Positions 46,472 through 54,522 of a DNA stretch of 64,000 bases are shown piece after piece (the first letter of the stretch is position 1; every line of letters begins with the position of its first letter). Both the position numbers and the translations under genes were made by a program. The stretch comes from JARFPW01 sp035464655 (lineage in GTDB: Bacteria; Gemmatimonadota; Gemmatimonadetes; Palauibacterales; Palauibacteraceae). Below the pieces are notes generated by a model, which searched no databases, had not been told where the DNA came from, and worked only from the letters and a program-made list of their open reading frames with translations. The stretch covers positions 34,273 through 98,272 of the forward strand of contig DATHRZ010000102.1 in NCBI GenBank assembly GCA_035464655.1. The letters run 5' to 3'.

Positions 46472-47653
46472 TCAGTACGCCGGAAGCCCCGTGATCTGCT
46501 GGCCGAGAATCAGCCCGTGGATGTCGTGCGTGCCCTCGTAGGTATAGACCGACTCGAGGTTCGCCATGTGCCGCATCGACTGGTATTCGACCAGGATGCC
46601 GTTCGCGCCGAGCAGGCGCCGCGCCTCGCGTGCGCACTCGCAGGCCATGTCGACGTTGTTGCGCTTGGCCATCGACACCTGGGCCGGGGTCATGGTGCCC
46701 GCGATCTTCATACGCCCAAGCTGCAGGGCGAGGAGCTGCGCCTTGGTGATCTCGGTAAGCATGTCGGCCAGGCGCGTCTGCTGGATCTGCGTGCCGCCGA
46801 TCGGCGTGTCACCGAACTGCACGCGGTTCAGCGAGTAGTCGCGCGCCTCGCAGAAGCAGGCCATCGCGGCCCCCACCGCACCCCACGCGATCCCGTAGCG
46901 CGCCTGCGTCAGGCACATGAGGGGGCTCTTCAGCCCACCGCTCTCGGGCAACAGGTTGTCCGCCGGCACGCGCACGTCCTGGAGGACGAGTTCGCTCGTG
47001 TCGGAGGCGAGCAGCGACAGCTTGCCCTTCTGGTCGCGCGCACTGAACCCGTCGCGGTCGGTCTCGACGATGAACCCGCGGATCGACGAGACGTCGTCGA
47101 TCTCGCCGGTCTTCGCCCAGATCACGGCGACGTCGGCGTGCGATCCGTTAGTGATCCACATCTTCGAGCCGTTCAGCACCCACTCGTCGCCGTCCTTCTC
47201 GGCCCGCGTGAGCATGCCGCCCGGATTCGAGCCGAAGTCGGGCTCGGTGAGCCCGAAGCAGCCGATCGCTTCGCCGCTGGCGAGCTTCGGGAGCCACGTC
47301 TCGCGCTGCGCTTCGGAGCCGAAGGCGTAGATCGGGTACATGACGAGGGCGCCCTGCACGGAGACGAACGAGCGCAGCCCCGAGTCGGCTCGCTCGAGCT
47401 CCTGCATGATCAGGCCGTAGGCCACGTCGTTCAGGCCCGCACAGCCGTACCTCTCGGGCAGATTGGCCCCGAAGAAGCCGAGCTCGCCCATCTGGGGAAT
47501 CAGCTCGACCGGAAACGTCCGCGCGATGTAATGCTCGTTGATGATCGGCATCACCTCGGCGTCCACCCAGTCGCGAACCATGTCTCGTACGGCCCGCTCC
47601 TCGTCGTTCAGCAGCTCATCCGTCGCGTAGAAGTCAACGCCCTCGAAGCTCAT
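46472..47653 (-). CDS. Acyl-CoA dehydrogenase, glutaryl-CoA dehydrogenase-like
   Basis: FAD enzyme of 393 residues. RADSGLRSFVSVQGALVMYP, GCFGLTEPDFGSNP and the C-terminal YEGTHDIHGLILGQ with catalytic Glu373 match glutaryl-CoA dehydrogenase, which oxidatively decarboxylates glutaryl-CoA to crotonyl-CoA in lysine/tryptophan degradation. The Arg after DSG, which contacts the glutaryl carboxylate, is present. ATG 47653 overlaps the preceding stop (ATGA). No other pathway gene is adjacent, so another acyl substrate remains possible. Confidence 0.88.
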   Translation of the reverse strand: MSFEGVDFYATDELLNDEERAVRDMVRDWVDAEVMPIINEHYIARTFPVELIPQMGELGFFGANLPERYGCAGLNDVAYGLIMQELERADSGLRSFVSVQGALVMYPIYAFGSEAQRETWLPKLASGEAIGCFGLTEPDFGSNPGGMLTRAEKDGDEWVLNGSKMWITNGSHADVAVIWAKTGEIDDVSSIRGFIVETDRDGFSARDQKGKLSLLASDTSELVLQDVRVPADNLLPESGGLKSPLMCLTQARYGIAWGAVGAAMACFCEARDYSLNRVQFGDTPIGGTQIQQTRLADMLTEITKAQLLALQLGRMKIAGTMTPAQVSMAKRNNVDMACECAREARRLLGANGILVEYQSMRHMANLESVYTYEGTHDIHGLILGQQITGLPAY

Positions 47654-47931
47654 GGTTCCTCTCTATCGGGTTTCAGTCTCAGGGATGGCTCGTCATCGTC
47701 GTCCGACTCGCCGCTCGTCATCCAGCGGCCGCTCGGATCCTCGTCGGTGGCTCTCCGGATCCCGCGAACGACCTCGCGGCCGATGCGCAGTCCGAGATAG
47801 TACGCGGCGGCGAGGGGCAGGAGCCAGGCCGTCGGCGACAGCACGCCTTGGAACTCGGACAGCGCGATCCAGGTTGCGAACGGGATGGTGATGCCCGCCG
47901 CGATGAAATGGGGAGTCCAGCGGCCTCGCAT
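47650..47931 (-). CDS. Small membrane protein, 93 aa
   Basis: Begins MRGRWTPHFIAAGITIPFAT; two hydrophobic segments (about 8-25 and 31-48) then an acidic, hydrophilic tail with SGESDDDDEPS. ATG 47931 is 2 bases after the isocitrate dehydrogenase stop, and its stop overlaps the next start (ATGA). No recognised family; the longer frame upstream lies inside the dehydrogenase gene. Confidence 0.7.
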   Translation of the reverse strand: MRGRWTPHFIAAGITIPFATWIALSEFQGVLSPTAWLLPLAAAYYLGLRIGREVVRGIRRATDEDPSGRWMTSGESDDDDEPSLRLKPDREEP

Positions 47932-47933
47932 TG

Positions 47934-48947
47934 CTAGCCCAGGCGCGCCACGACGGCGGCGGCGAACTCGTCGGTGCCGGCACTCCCGCCCAGGTCGCGC
48001 GTCAGGGTCTCGCCCGCGTGCAGCGTGTCGAGCAGTGCGCCCCGCACGCGCTCGGCGGTCTCGCCGAGTCCCAGATGATCGAGCATCAGGCAGGCCGCGA
48101 GGAGGAGGGCCGTCGGGTTCGCGAGGTTCTTCCCCGCAATGTCGGGCGCCGAACCATGTACGGCCTCGAAGATCGCGGCGTCCTTGCCGATGTTCGCGCC
48201 CGGGGCGAACCCGAGCCCGCCCACGAGGCCCGCCGCCTGATCGGACAGGATGTCGCCGAACATGTTCTCGGTGACGATCACGTCGAACTGGTGCGGGTCG
48301 AGCACGAGCGCCATCGCCGTCGCGTCGACGATGCGGTCTTCGAACTCGATCTGGCCCTCGTACTCGGCGGCCACCTCGCGGCCGACGTCGAGGAACAGTC
48401 CCTGGGTGCACTTGAGGATATTCGCCTTGTGGACGAGCGTCACCTTGCGCCGGCCGTGGGCGAGCGCGTACTCGAACGCGTGCCGCACGATGCGCTCGGA
48501 GCCGAAGCGGGTGATCAGCATCACCGACTCCGCCACCGCTTTCGGATCCTGGTTCATGCCGATGTAGTGCTCGATGCCCGCGTACAGTCCCTCGGTGTTC
48601 TCGCGCACGATGACGAGGTCGATGTCGTCGTAACGGCCCGGTACGATGGTGAGCACGGGGCGCACGTTGGCGAACAGGTCGAAGTGCTTACGCAGCGCGA
48701 CGTTGATCGACCGAAATCCTGCGCCGATCGGCGTGGTCAGCGGTCCCTTGAGGGCGCAGCGGGTGCGCTCGATGGAGTCGAGCGTGTCCTGCGGAAGCAG
48801 ATCACGGCCCTCGTCGCGCGCCGTGAGGCCGGCGACCCGCCGCTCCCACTCGATGGGTACGCCGACCGCGTCGAGAATCGACACGACGGCTTCGGCGATC
48901 GACGGACCGATCCCGTCGCCGGGAATCAGCGTGACGGTATGCGTCAT
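47934..48947 (-). CDS. NAD-dependent isocitrate/isopropylmalate dehydrogenase family, probably isocitrate dehydrogenase
   Basis: Beta-decarboxylating dehydrogenase of 337 residues: LIPGDGIGPSIAEAV, ENTEGLYAGIEH (isocitrate-type), KANILK, DPHQFDVIVTENMFGDILSD and HGSAPDIAGKNLANPTA. ENTEGLYAGIEH favours the NAD-linked isocitrate dehydrogenase branch over isopropylmalate dehydrogenase. ATG 48947 has AGGAG 6 bases upstream and shares one base with the previous stop (TGATG). TCA cycle role likely. Confidence 0.88.
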   Translation of the reverse strand: MTHTVTLIPGDGIGPSIAEAVVSILDAVGVPIEWERRVAGLTARDEGRDLLPQDTLDSIERTRCALKGPLTTPIGAGFRSINVALRKHFDLFANVRPVLTIVPGRYDDIDLVIVRENTEGLYAGIEHYIGMNQDPKAVAESVMLITRFGSERIVRHAFEYALAHGRRKVTLVHKANILKCTQGLFLDVGREVAAEYEGQIEFEDRIVDATAMALVLDPHQFDVIVTENMFGDILSDQAAGLVGGLGFAPGANIGKDAAIFEAVHGSAPDIAGKNLANPTALLLAACLMLDHLGLGETAERVRGALLDTLHAGETLTRDLGGSAGTDEFAAAVVARLG

Positions 48948-49462
48948 CAAGGGCTCCTGACGTATCGTTGACTGTATTCGTAGCTCGTATGTTCCTCGCC
49001 GAAGTCGGCGAGGTCCACCATCGTCTGCGGTCGTTGCGTGCCTTCGACGCGCGCCCGGCCGGCGGCATTGATCGCGCGGGGCCAGGTCACGCTGTTCAAG
49101 GTGCCCCGCTCTAGCAAGGCCCGGGCGACGAGCCGCCCGTTCGCGTCGAGCGTCGTCACGCGGACCCCGCCGATGCCGCCGTACGCCTCGAGCAGCTCCC
49201 GCGTCTGCGGCGTGAACAGAAAGATGTAGGGTCCGGCCTTCGCCCAGACGGAGCCTCCGCGGCTGAGCTGGTCGCTGTCCTGCGTCACGGCCAGCTCGAC
49301 GACATTTCCGTTGAGCGAAATATCTACGCGTTCGCCGTACACCGAGTCGAGCACGGCCTCTGTGGGGAGCTCCCGGGACGGTTCGGCCTCGCAGGCGCCG
49401 ACTCCGCCGAGCGTCGCGATCAGCAGGGCGGCCACGAGTGACGAAGTGTACGTTCCGCGCAT
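48947..49462 (-). CDS. Putative lipoprotein, unknown function, 171 aa
   Basis: Signal peptide MRGTYTSSLVAALLIATLGG with lipobox VGAC (Cys near residue 24). The mature part contains repeated beta-like segments (VVELAVTQDSDQ, GPYIFLFTPQTRELLEAYGG, VRVTTLDANGRLVARALLE) and ends YEYSQRYVRSP. ATG 49462 is 2 bases after the upstream stop. No family recognised; substrate of Lgt by its lipobox. Confidence 0.75.
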   Translation of the reverse strand: MRGTYTSSLVAALLIATLGGVGACEAEPSRELPTEAVLDSVYGERVDISLNGNVVELAVTQDSDQLSRGGSVWAKAGPYIFLFTPQTRELLEAYGGIGGVRVTTLDANGRLVARALLERGTLNSVTWPRAINAAGRARVEGTQRPQTMVDLADFGEEHTSYEYSQRYVRSP

Positions 49463-49464
49463 CG

Positions 49465-50190
49465 TCAGGACTCCGTGAGCTGGCGGGCGACGCTGGCGGC
49501 GAGGTCGGCCAGCAGGCCGCCGTCCTCCGGACAGCCGGGCCGTCCCTGGACCGTTCCATGCCACAGGACGGCGCTTCGCCGGATGTCGATGAGCGCGAGC
49601 AGTAGTTCGGGGCGCCGGGGTGGCTGGCCGCCGGCGCACGAGGTCGCGCCCGCGCCCTCGGAACCCGCCTCGGAACCCTGTGGCGCATCGCGCTCCGGCG
49701 CCATCCGGAGCCGGAGGGGCAGGATCACGAATCGTGTCCCGAACAGGGCCGCCAGGGCACGGAGCTGGCCGTGCAGGGGCTCGTAGATCTGCTCGCGTCG
49801 GTCGGGGCGGGCGACCAGGCCCTGGTAGGCGACGCGGTCCGGGTCGACCCTGATCATCGGGTTGCGCTCCACGCGCCGCCGCAGATCGGGCGGCAGCGCC
49901 CATTCGCGGGCCGCCCGCCGTTCGGCGAGCGCGAAGGCGAGCTCGGCATCCATCGCCTCCAGCGCCTCCTGCTGGCTGCCCGCGTCGCCGGGCCAGGCCC
50001 CGCCGGGCAGCGGCAAGGTTGATTGCACCGGAAGCACCACGGCCGCCGACCCGAACGGCAGCCGGGGCGCCGTGTCCTGCGCGACGGCCGGGATGGCGGC
50101 GCCGGTCAGCGCCGCCGCGCCTGCGAAGGCGATACAGGCGCTCTTCGCGATCCACCGGCAGAGGCTTCCGCCCTTGAAGATTCCTGTCAA
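49465..50190 (-). CDS. Exported protein of unknown function, 241 aa
   Basis: TTG 50190 overlaps the gdpD stop (TTGA). An N-terminal leader (CIAFAGAAALTGAAIPAVAQ) is followed by an arginine-rich domain with FGTRFVILPLRLRMAP, LLLALIDIRRSAVLWHGTVQG and ADLAASVARQL. The LIDIRRSAVLWHGTV and C-terminal pattern resembles proteins that report or combine cellular parameters, but I recognise no named family. Two cysteines flank a glycine/glutamate-rich loop. Longer starts would lie inside gdpD. Confidence 0.7.
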   Translation of the reverse strand: MTGIFKGGSLCRWIAKSACIAFAGAAALTGAAIPAVAQDTAPRLPFGSAAVVLPVQSTLPLPGGAWPGDAGSQQEALEAMDAELAFALAERRAAREWALPPDLRRRVERNPMIRVDPDRVAYQGLVARPDRREQIYEPLHGQLRALAALFGTRFVILPLRLRMAPERDAPQGSEAGSEGAGATSCAGGQPPRRPELLLALIDIRRSAVLWHGTVQGRPGCPEDGGLLADLAASVARQLTES

Positions 50191-50918
50191 TCGTCCGCCT
50201 TCCGGCGTGCCGCCGCGTCGAGTCGTGCCCGCACGCCGCGCACGTCGTTCGTGATGATTCCGTCGATACCCCAGTTCGCGAGGCGCACCGCCGTCTCGGC
50301 GTCGTCGATCGTCCATGCCTGGACGGAGCGCCCGGCCTTCTTTACCCGGCCCACGAACGCTTGTGTCACGATGGGCACGCCACGCCATTCGAGCGGCGTG
50401 TGCACGACCTCGGGAACCTCGCGCGGCGCGGCGCTCGCCACCCAATCGGCCTCGAGCGCCAGGCGCGTCGCCTGCTCGGTCGAGGTGGCGCGCCGGCCCT
50501 CGTAGTCGCGAAACGCCGGCGTGTCGGTGCCCTGCTCGACGTACAGAATCGTGTGCTCGACCCTGCCCAGCGCCCTGACGAGCGCCACCACGTCGGCGGC
50601 GGCTTCGGACTCTTTCACGTCGACCGTGATCTCGACGCCCTCGAACCGGCGCAGCACGTCGCCGAGTTCCGGGATCGGCGCCCCGTTCGGCAAGCGCACG
50701 TCGGCCAGCTCAGCCCGCGTGTAGTCGGCGATCCGGCCCGAGGCGTCGGTCGTCCGGTCGAGCGTAGGGTCGTGGATGACTAGCAGCGCGCCGTCCGCCG
50801 TGCGCCGCACGTCGAGCTCGATCGCGTCCGCCCCGAGCTCCATGCCGAGATCGAGGGCCTCCAGGGAGTTCTCCGGGGCCTCGGCCGCCGCGCCGCGGTG
50901 CGCGATCACCGCGGTCAT
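50187..50918 (-). CDS. Glycerophosphodiester phosphodiesterase
   Basis: Cleaves glycerophosphodiesters to glycerol-3-phosphate and an alcohol. 243 residues with the GDPD signature: IAHRGAAAEAPENSLEAL (catalytic His7, Glu), ELDVRRTADGALLVIHDPTLDRTT and IDVKES-like VDVKES, then VQAWTIDD. TIM-barrel fold, no signal peptide, so cytoplasmic. ATG 50918 overlaps the upstream stop (ATGA). Confidence 0.93.
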   Translation of the reverse strand: MTAVIAHRGAAAEAPENSLEALDLGMELGADAIELDVRRTADGALLVIHDPTLDRTTDASGRIADYTRAELADVRLPNGAPIPELGDVLRRFEGVEITVDVKESEAAADVVALVRALGRVEHTILYVEQGTDTPAFRDYEGRRATSTEQATRLALEADWVASAAPREVPEVVHTPLEWRGVPIVTQAFVGRVKKAGRSVQAWTIDDAETAVRLANWGIDGIITNDVRGVRARLDAAARRKADD

Positions 50919-51502
50919 CGGCCGCTCAGCCGATCGAAGCGTACCCGCAGACCGGCATGCACGATGGCGTGCCGCGGCTCGGACACGACGCTGCCCACGC
51001 CCTCGACGAACGCGGCCAGAAAGCGGTCACGACCGAGCCCCGCCTCCGCGCCGAGCAGGAGCTGCAGCCCGGGGTGGAAGCCGTCGCGCGCATCGGGCAC
51101 CTCGGGCGCCTCGGCCAGGCGCGCGGAGACGAAGTGAGCGCCGAAGCCGACGCCGGCATATCCGCGCAGCGAGCCGGATCCCACGTGAGCTTTCACGAGC
51201 AGCTCGAGCAGCCCGTCGTCGATGTCGACGCCGGCCGCTTCGTCCGTGGCCGACCAGAAGCGAAACCCGAACCGGGTCGAGATGCCGCGCACGGGCAGGT
51301 TGGCGAGGTCGAAGCCGACCCCGTACGACAGCCCCGCCGAGGCGTCTTCCGGTGCGACGCCGCCGATCCCCACGTCGAACGAAGCGAAATGAACGCCCGC
51401 CTCGGCGCCCGCGCCCGCCCCGGCGTCCTGCGCCCCCGCGGCTGCCGGCTGCATGACGAGGAGAGCGACGGCCGCGAACCGGGTGGCCGGCTCAATTCGC
51501 AC
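50915..51502 (-). CDS. Outer-membrane beta-barrel protein, 195 aa
   Basis: GTG 51502. Signal peptide with core FAAVALLVMQPAAAGAQ, then strands with alternating hydrophobicity: GVHFASFDVGIGG, LSYGVGFDLA, TRFGFRFWSATD, LLVKAHVGSGSLRGYAGVGFGAHFVSAR, LLLGAEAGLGRDRFLAAFVEG and HAIVHAGLRVRFDRL. Fits an 8-stranded barrel. The start overlaps the end of the 60-residue membrane protein by 11 bases. Confidence 0.72.
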   Translation of the reverse strand: MRIEPATRFAAVALLVMQPAAAGAQDAGAGAGAEAGVHFASFDVGIGGVAPEDASAGLSYGVGFDLANLPVRGISTRFGFRFWSATDEAAGVDIDDGLLELLVKAHVGSGSLRGYAGVGFGAHFVSARLAEAPEVPDARDGFHPGLQLLLGAEAGLGRDRFLAAFVEGVGSVVSEPRHAIVHAGLRVRFDRLSGR

Positions 51503-51674
51503 GCGGCATGTCCGCGGCGAGCAACAGCCGGCGGCCGAGCAGGAACACGACGAGCCCGGCGACGACCGCCAGGAACGCCGTCAGCGCCCGGTCCGATGCC
51601 GCGAAGCTGAACGCCGAGAACGCGAGCGCGAGGCCGAGGAAGGAAAGGGTCAGGCCGCCGAGACGCAGCTTCAC
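51492..51674 (-). CDS. Small two-helix membrane protein, 60 aa
   Basis: GTG 51674 overlaps the stop of the LeuA-like gene (GTGA). Sequence is almost entirely hydrophobic: LGGLTLSFLGLALAFSAFSF and LTAFLAVVAGLVVFLLG form two membrane segments joined by a short polar turn (AASDRA). Ends LAADMPRAN inside the next gene. No recognised family; kept because of coupling and clean two-helix design. Confidence 0.6.
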   Translation of the reverse strand: MKLRLGGLTLSFLGLALAFSAFSFAASDRALTAFLAVVAGLVVFLLGRRLLLAADMPRAN

Positions 51675-52909
51675 GACGCCTCGCCGGGAGGTCCGATCTC
51701 CGCCTCGATCTCGGCGCGCGTGAGCGTATGGTCGCTGCGCTTGGCCAGCTCGAACACCGCCCGGGCCAGCGAGTCGTCTCCCGCGTCGTATCCGTGCGCG
51801 TCCAGCCAGTAGCGAACGTTGCTCATGCCCGAGACCGGCGACACCTCGATCGTCTGGTCGCAGCCCACCATCGAGGCCGGCACGCCGCTGTACACGCGGT
51901 CGACCAGCCAGTCGTCGCCCATCTCCATCGCTTTGACGATGGCCGAGGCGTGCACACCCGTCCCGGTGCGGAACGCGTCGCGTCCGACCACCGGGTACGA
52001 CGGCGAGATCTCGAGGCCGCACATCTCTGCCGCCACGCGGCAGTACTCGGGCAGCGCCGTCAGGTCGTGGTCGTGCATCCCGAGCAGCCGCAAATTCACC
52101 AGCAGGAGGTCCATCTCGGCGTTGCCGACCCGCTCTCCGATACCGAGGGCCGTTCCGTGAACGCGATCGATGCCCTCCTCGATCGCCGCCAGGGCGTTGG
52201 GCATGCCGAGTCCGCGGTCGCGGTGGCCGTGCCAGTCGATCTTCACGTCCTCGCCCGAGCGCGCTACGATTCCCTTCGCGAACCGCACCAGTTGACGCAC
52301 GCCGTACGCGGTGGCGTGCCCGACCGTGTCGGCCAGGCAGATGCGCCGCGCGCCGGCTTCGATCGCCGCCGTGTACAGCATGTCGAGCATCTCGGGCGTC
52401 GAGCGCGTGGTGTCCTCGGTCACGTACATCACGTCGAGGCCCTCGCCCACCGCGAACGCGACCGCGTCGCGCGTCGCGTTCAGCAGCATCTCCTCGTCCC
52501 AGCCCTCGGCATACAGGCGAATCGGCGAGCAGCCGATGAACGCGCCGACTTCCAGCCGAAGCCCGACCTTCTGCGACAAGTCGGCGATCGGCTCGATGTC
52601 GGCCCGTACCGTGCGCGCGGCGCAGTTGGCGGCGATCGGCAGGTCGTTGTCCGCGATCTCGCGCGCCAGGGCGAGGCAGGCCTCGCGGGCCCGCGGCCCG
52701 GCGCCCGGCAGGCCGATGTCGGCGGCGTGGATCCCGAGCTCGACCATCAGGTGCAGCAGCTCGACCTTCCGTTCGATCGGCGGATCGACGACCGACGGAT
52801 TCTGCAGGCCGTCGCGCAGCGTCTCGTCGTCGAGCTCCACCGAAAGCCCTTCGTAGGAGAAGCTCCCCGGCAGGCGGTTCCAGTCGTGAATCAGCTCGGC
52901 GCCGGCCAC
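51671..52909 (-). CDS. 2-isopropylmalate/homocitrate synthase-family enzyme (HMGL-like)
   Basis: TIM-barrel Claisen condensing enzyme of 412 residues. Metal and catalytic features: ETLRDGLQNPSV (Asp ligand), WHGHRDRGLGMPNAL (His-x-His ligands), GIGERVGNAEMD (Asn) and TGTGVHASAIVKA in the second domain. It is shorter than classical LeuA (~520) and lacks the leucine-binding regulatory domain, so it is either homocitrate synthase-like or an unregulated isopropylmalate synthase. GTG 52909, 4 bases after the upstream stop. No leuB/C/D neighbours. Confidence 0.85.
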   Translation of the reverse strand: MAGAELIHDWNRLPGSFSYEGLSVELDDETLRDGLQNPSVVDPPIERKVELLHLMVELGIHAADIGLPGAGPRAREACLALAREIADNDLPIAANCAARTVRADIEPIADLSQKVGLRLEVGAFIGCSPIRLYAEGWDEEMLLNATRDAVAFAVGEGLDVMYVTEDTTRSTPEMLDMLYTAAIEAGARRICLADTVGHATAYGVRQLVRFAKGIVARSGEDVKIDWHGHRDRGLGMPNALAAIEEGIDRVHGTALGIGERVGNAEMDLLLVNLRLLGMHDHDLTALPEYCRVAAEMCGLEISPSYPVVGRDAFRTGTGVHASAIVKAMEMGDDWLVDRVYSGVPASMVGCDQTIEVSPVSGMSNVRYWLDAHGYDAGDDSLARAVFELAKRSDHTLTRAEIEAEIGPPGEAS

Positions 52910-52913
52910 GTCG

Positions 52914-53912
52914 TCAGTCTCCGTCCGGCTCGGGGCGGATCATCGTGTGGTCCCCCAGGTGCGCGGTGCCGCGCAGGCCGGCCGCTTCGACGTGATCGCC
53001 GATCAACGAATCGCGCAGCACGCAGTTCTCGAGCGTCACGCCCTGGCCGACGATGCAGTCGCGCAGGCGGGATCGCCGGATCGACGATCCCCGGCCGATG
53101 CTGACGTTGGGCCCGATCGCGGTATCCTCGAAGGTGACGCCATCGGCGACGCACACGTCGCCCGTCACCTCGACCCCGGCCTCGTCGTCGGGCGCTCGCG
53201 CGTCGCCGGCCGCCAGCACCCGGGCGTTCGTGTCGAGCAGGGTCTCGGGCTTGCCGCAGTCCCACCATTCGGCCACTTCGGCCGTGAGGATCTTCGCACC
53301 GCCGTCGATCATGTACTGGAAGGCATCGGTGAGGAAGTACTCGCCCAGCCGTGGCGGTTGCGCCATGACGTGCCGGATCCCCTCGAACAGCCGCTCGTGA
53401 TCGCGGATGTAGTAGACCCCGATGTTCGCGAGCCGCGAAATCGGCTCCTTCGGCTTCTCGACGATGCGCTGCATGTAGCCGTCGTCGTCGTGCAGGATCA
53501 CCCCGAACCGCTGGTAGTCCTCGACCTCTTTCGCCCAGATGATGCCGTCGGCCTCCGGATGGCGGGCGATCAGCCCGAGGTCCGCCTCGAACAGCGTGTC
53601 GACGAACACGATGAGCACGGGCCCGTCGACGAAGGGCTCGGCCAGGCGGATCGCGTCGGCCGTGCCGAGCTGCTCGACCTGCTCGACGCCGGTGAACGGG
53701 AGATTCGGATGCCCGGCCGCGAGGTGGCGCTCGATCGAGTCCTTCAGGTGGCCCGTGATCCCCACGATCTCGTCGACGCCGGCATCGGCCAGCAGGTCGA
53801 GGACGCGGTCGAGCACGGTTCGATTGCCGACGCGCAGCAGCGGCTTCGCCCTCGTATGCGTGAGGGGACGAAGGCGCGTTCCCTTGCCGGCGAGCGGTAA
53901 TATGGCTTGCAT
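52914..53912 (-). CDS. Sugar nucleotidyltransferase with left-handed beta-helix tail
   Basis: 332 residues. N-terminal NTP-transferase: LAGKGTRLRPLTHTRAKPLL (nucleotide loop, Lys), FVDTLFEADLGL (metal Asp), VEKPKEP. C-terminal hexapeptide-repeat beta-helix from about residue 255 (VCVADGVTFEDTAIGPNVSI). Resembles glucose-1-phosphate thymidylyl/uridylyltransferases of the long type. ATG 53912; the upstream 175 bases to the divergent gene contain no obvious promoter. Substrate not determinable. Confidence 0.87.
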   Translation of the reverse strand: MQAILPLAGKGTRLRPLTHTRAKPLLRVGNRTVLDRVLDLLADAGVDEIVGITGHLKDSIERHLAAGHPNLPFTGVEQVEQLGTADAIRLAEPFVDGPVLIVFVDTLFEADLGLIARHPEADGIIWAKEVEDYQRFGVILHDDDGYMQRIVEKPKEPISRLANIGVYYIRDHERLFEGIRHVMAQPPRLGEYFLTDAFQYMIDGGAKILTAEVAEWWDCGKPETLLDTNARVLAAGDARAPDDEAGVEVTGDVCVADGVTFEDTAIGPNVSIGRGSSIRRSRLRDCIVGQGVTLENCVLRDSLIGDHVEAAGLRGTAHLGDHTMIRPEPDGD

Positions 53913-54087
53913 AGACTCACGACGGGTTCGGATGAACGTTTCCGCGGAGAACGTACCTGCGGCGCCGAACCCGGGCCAGTCGCGGGCCCGCTGGCCGACC
54001 GGGGGCCGGCATGTCATTGTTGAATGGCGTTTTCGCCGGCCGACGGGCCTGACTCGGGAGGCAGAGTGCCACGGGACGGAATCTGAC

Positions 54088-54516
54088 ATGGTGAGCGACG
54101 GACCGGACACCGGTTCGGAGGACGCTGGCCGGCGCGAGTTGGTCGACACGCGTGCCGCCGGCGGCCCCGAGGGCCGCACGTACACGGCTCCGTTCGCCGA
54201 GGTGTGGGACGCCGCGACGGCCGACATCCGTGCACGGCGTGGCTGGGAGATCGTCCACGCCGACGAGGAGCGCGGCCTGCTGACGGTCGTGTGCCGCTCG
54301 CGCCTGCGGCGCAGCTCCGACGATCTCAGCGTCTGGGTGCGGCTCGACGAATACGGGCTCACACGGGTCGACGCGCGCGCCGGTTCGCGGGAGGGTCGTA
54401 TGTCTCCGGGCGCCAACCGGCGCCGTGTCGTCGAGCTTCTCGAAGCTCTCGACGAGGCCCTCGGACCCGGTACCCGCGTGGTAGGCGGCCGGCCGGGCAG
54501 CCGGGAAGCCGGCTAG
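54088..54516 (+). CDS. DUF1499 family protein, 142 aa
   Basis: Core YTAPFAEVWDAATADIRARR, GWEIVHADEERGLLTVVCRS, DLSVWVRLDEYG and a C-terminal SREGRMSPGANRRRVVELLE matching the DUF1499 pattern (RSxSRxGxxDxGxNxxRI). Function unknown. ATG 54088 or GTG 54091; the N-terminal 30 residues are low-complexity. Convergent with the symporter gene, 6 bases apart. Confidence 0.75.
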   Translation: MVSDGPDTGSEDAGRRELVDTRAAGGPEGRTYTAPFAEVWDAATADIRARRGWEIVHADEERGLLTVVCRSRLRRSSDDLSVWVRLDEYGLTRVDARAGSREGRMSPGANRRRVVELLEALDEALGPGTRVVGGRPGSREAG

Positions 54517-54522
54517 CGCAGG

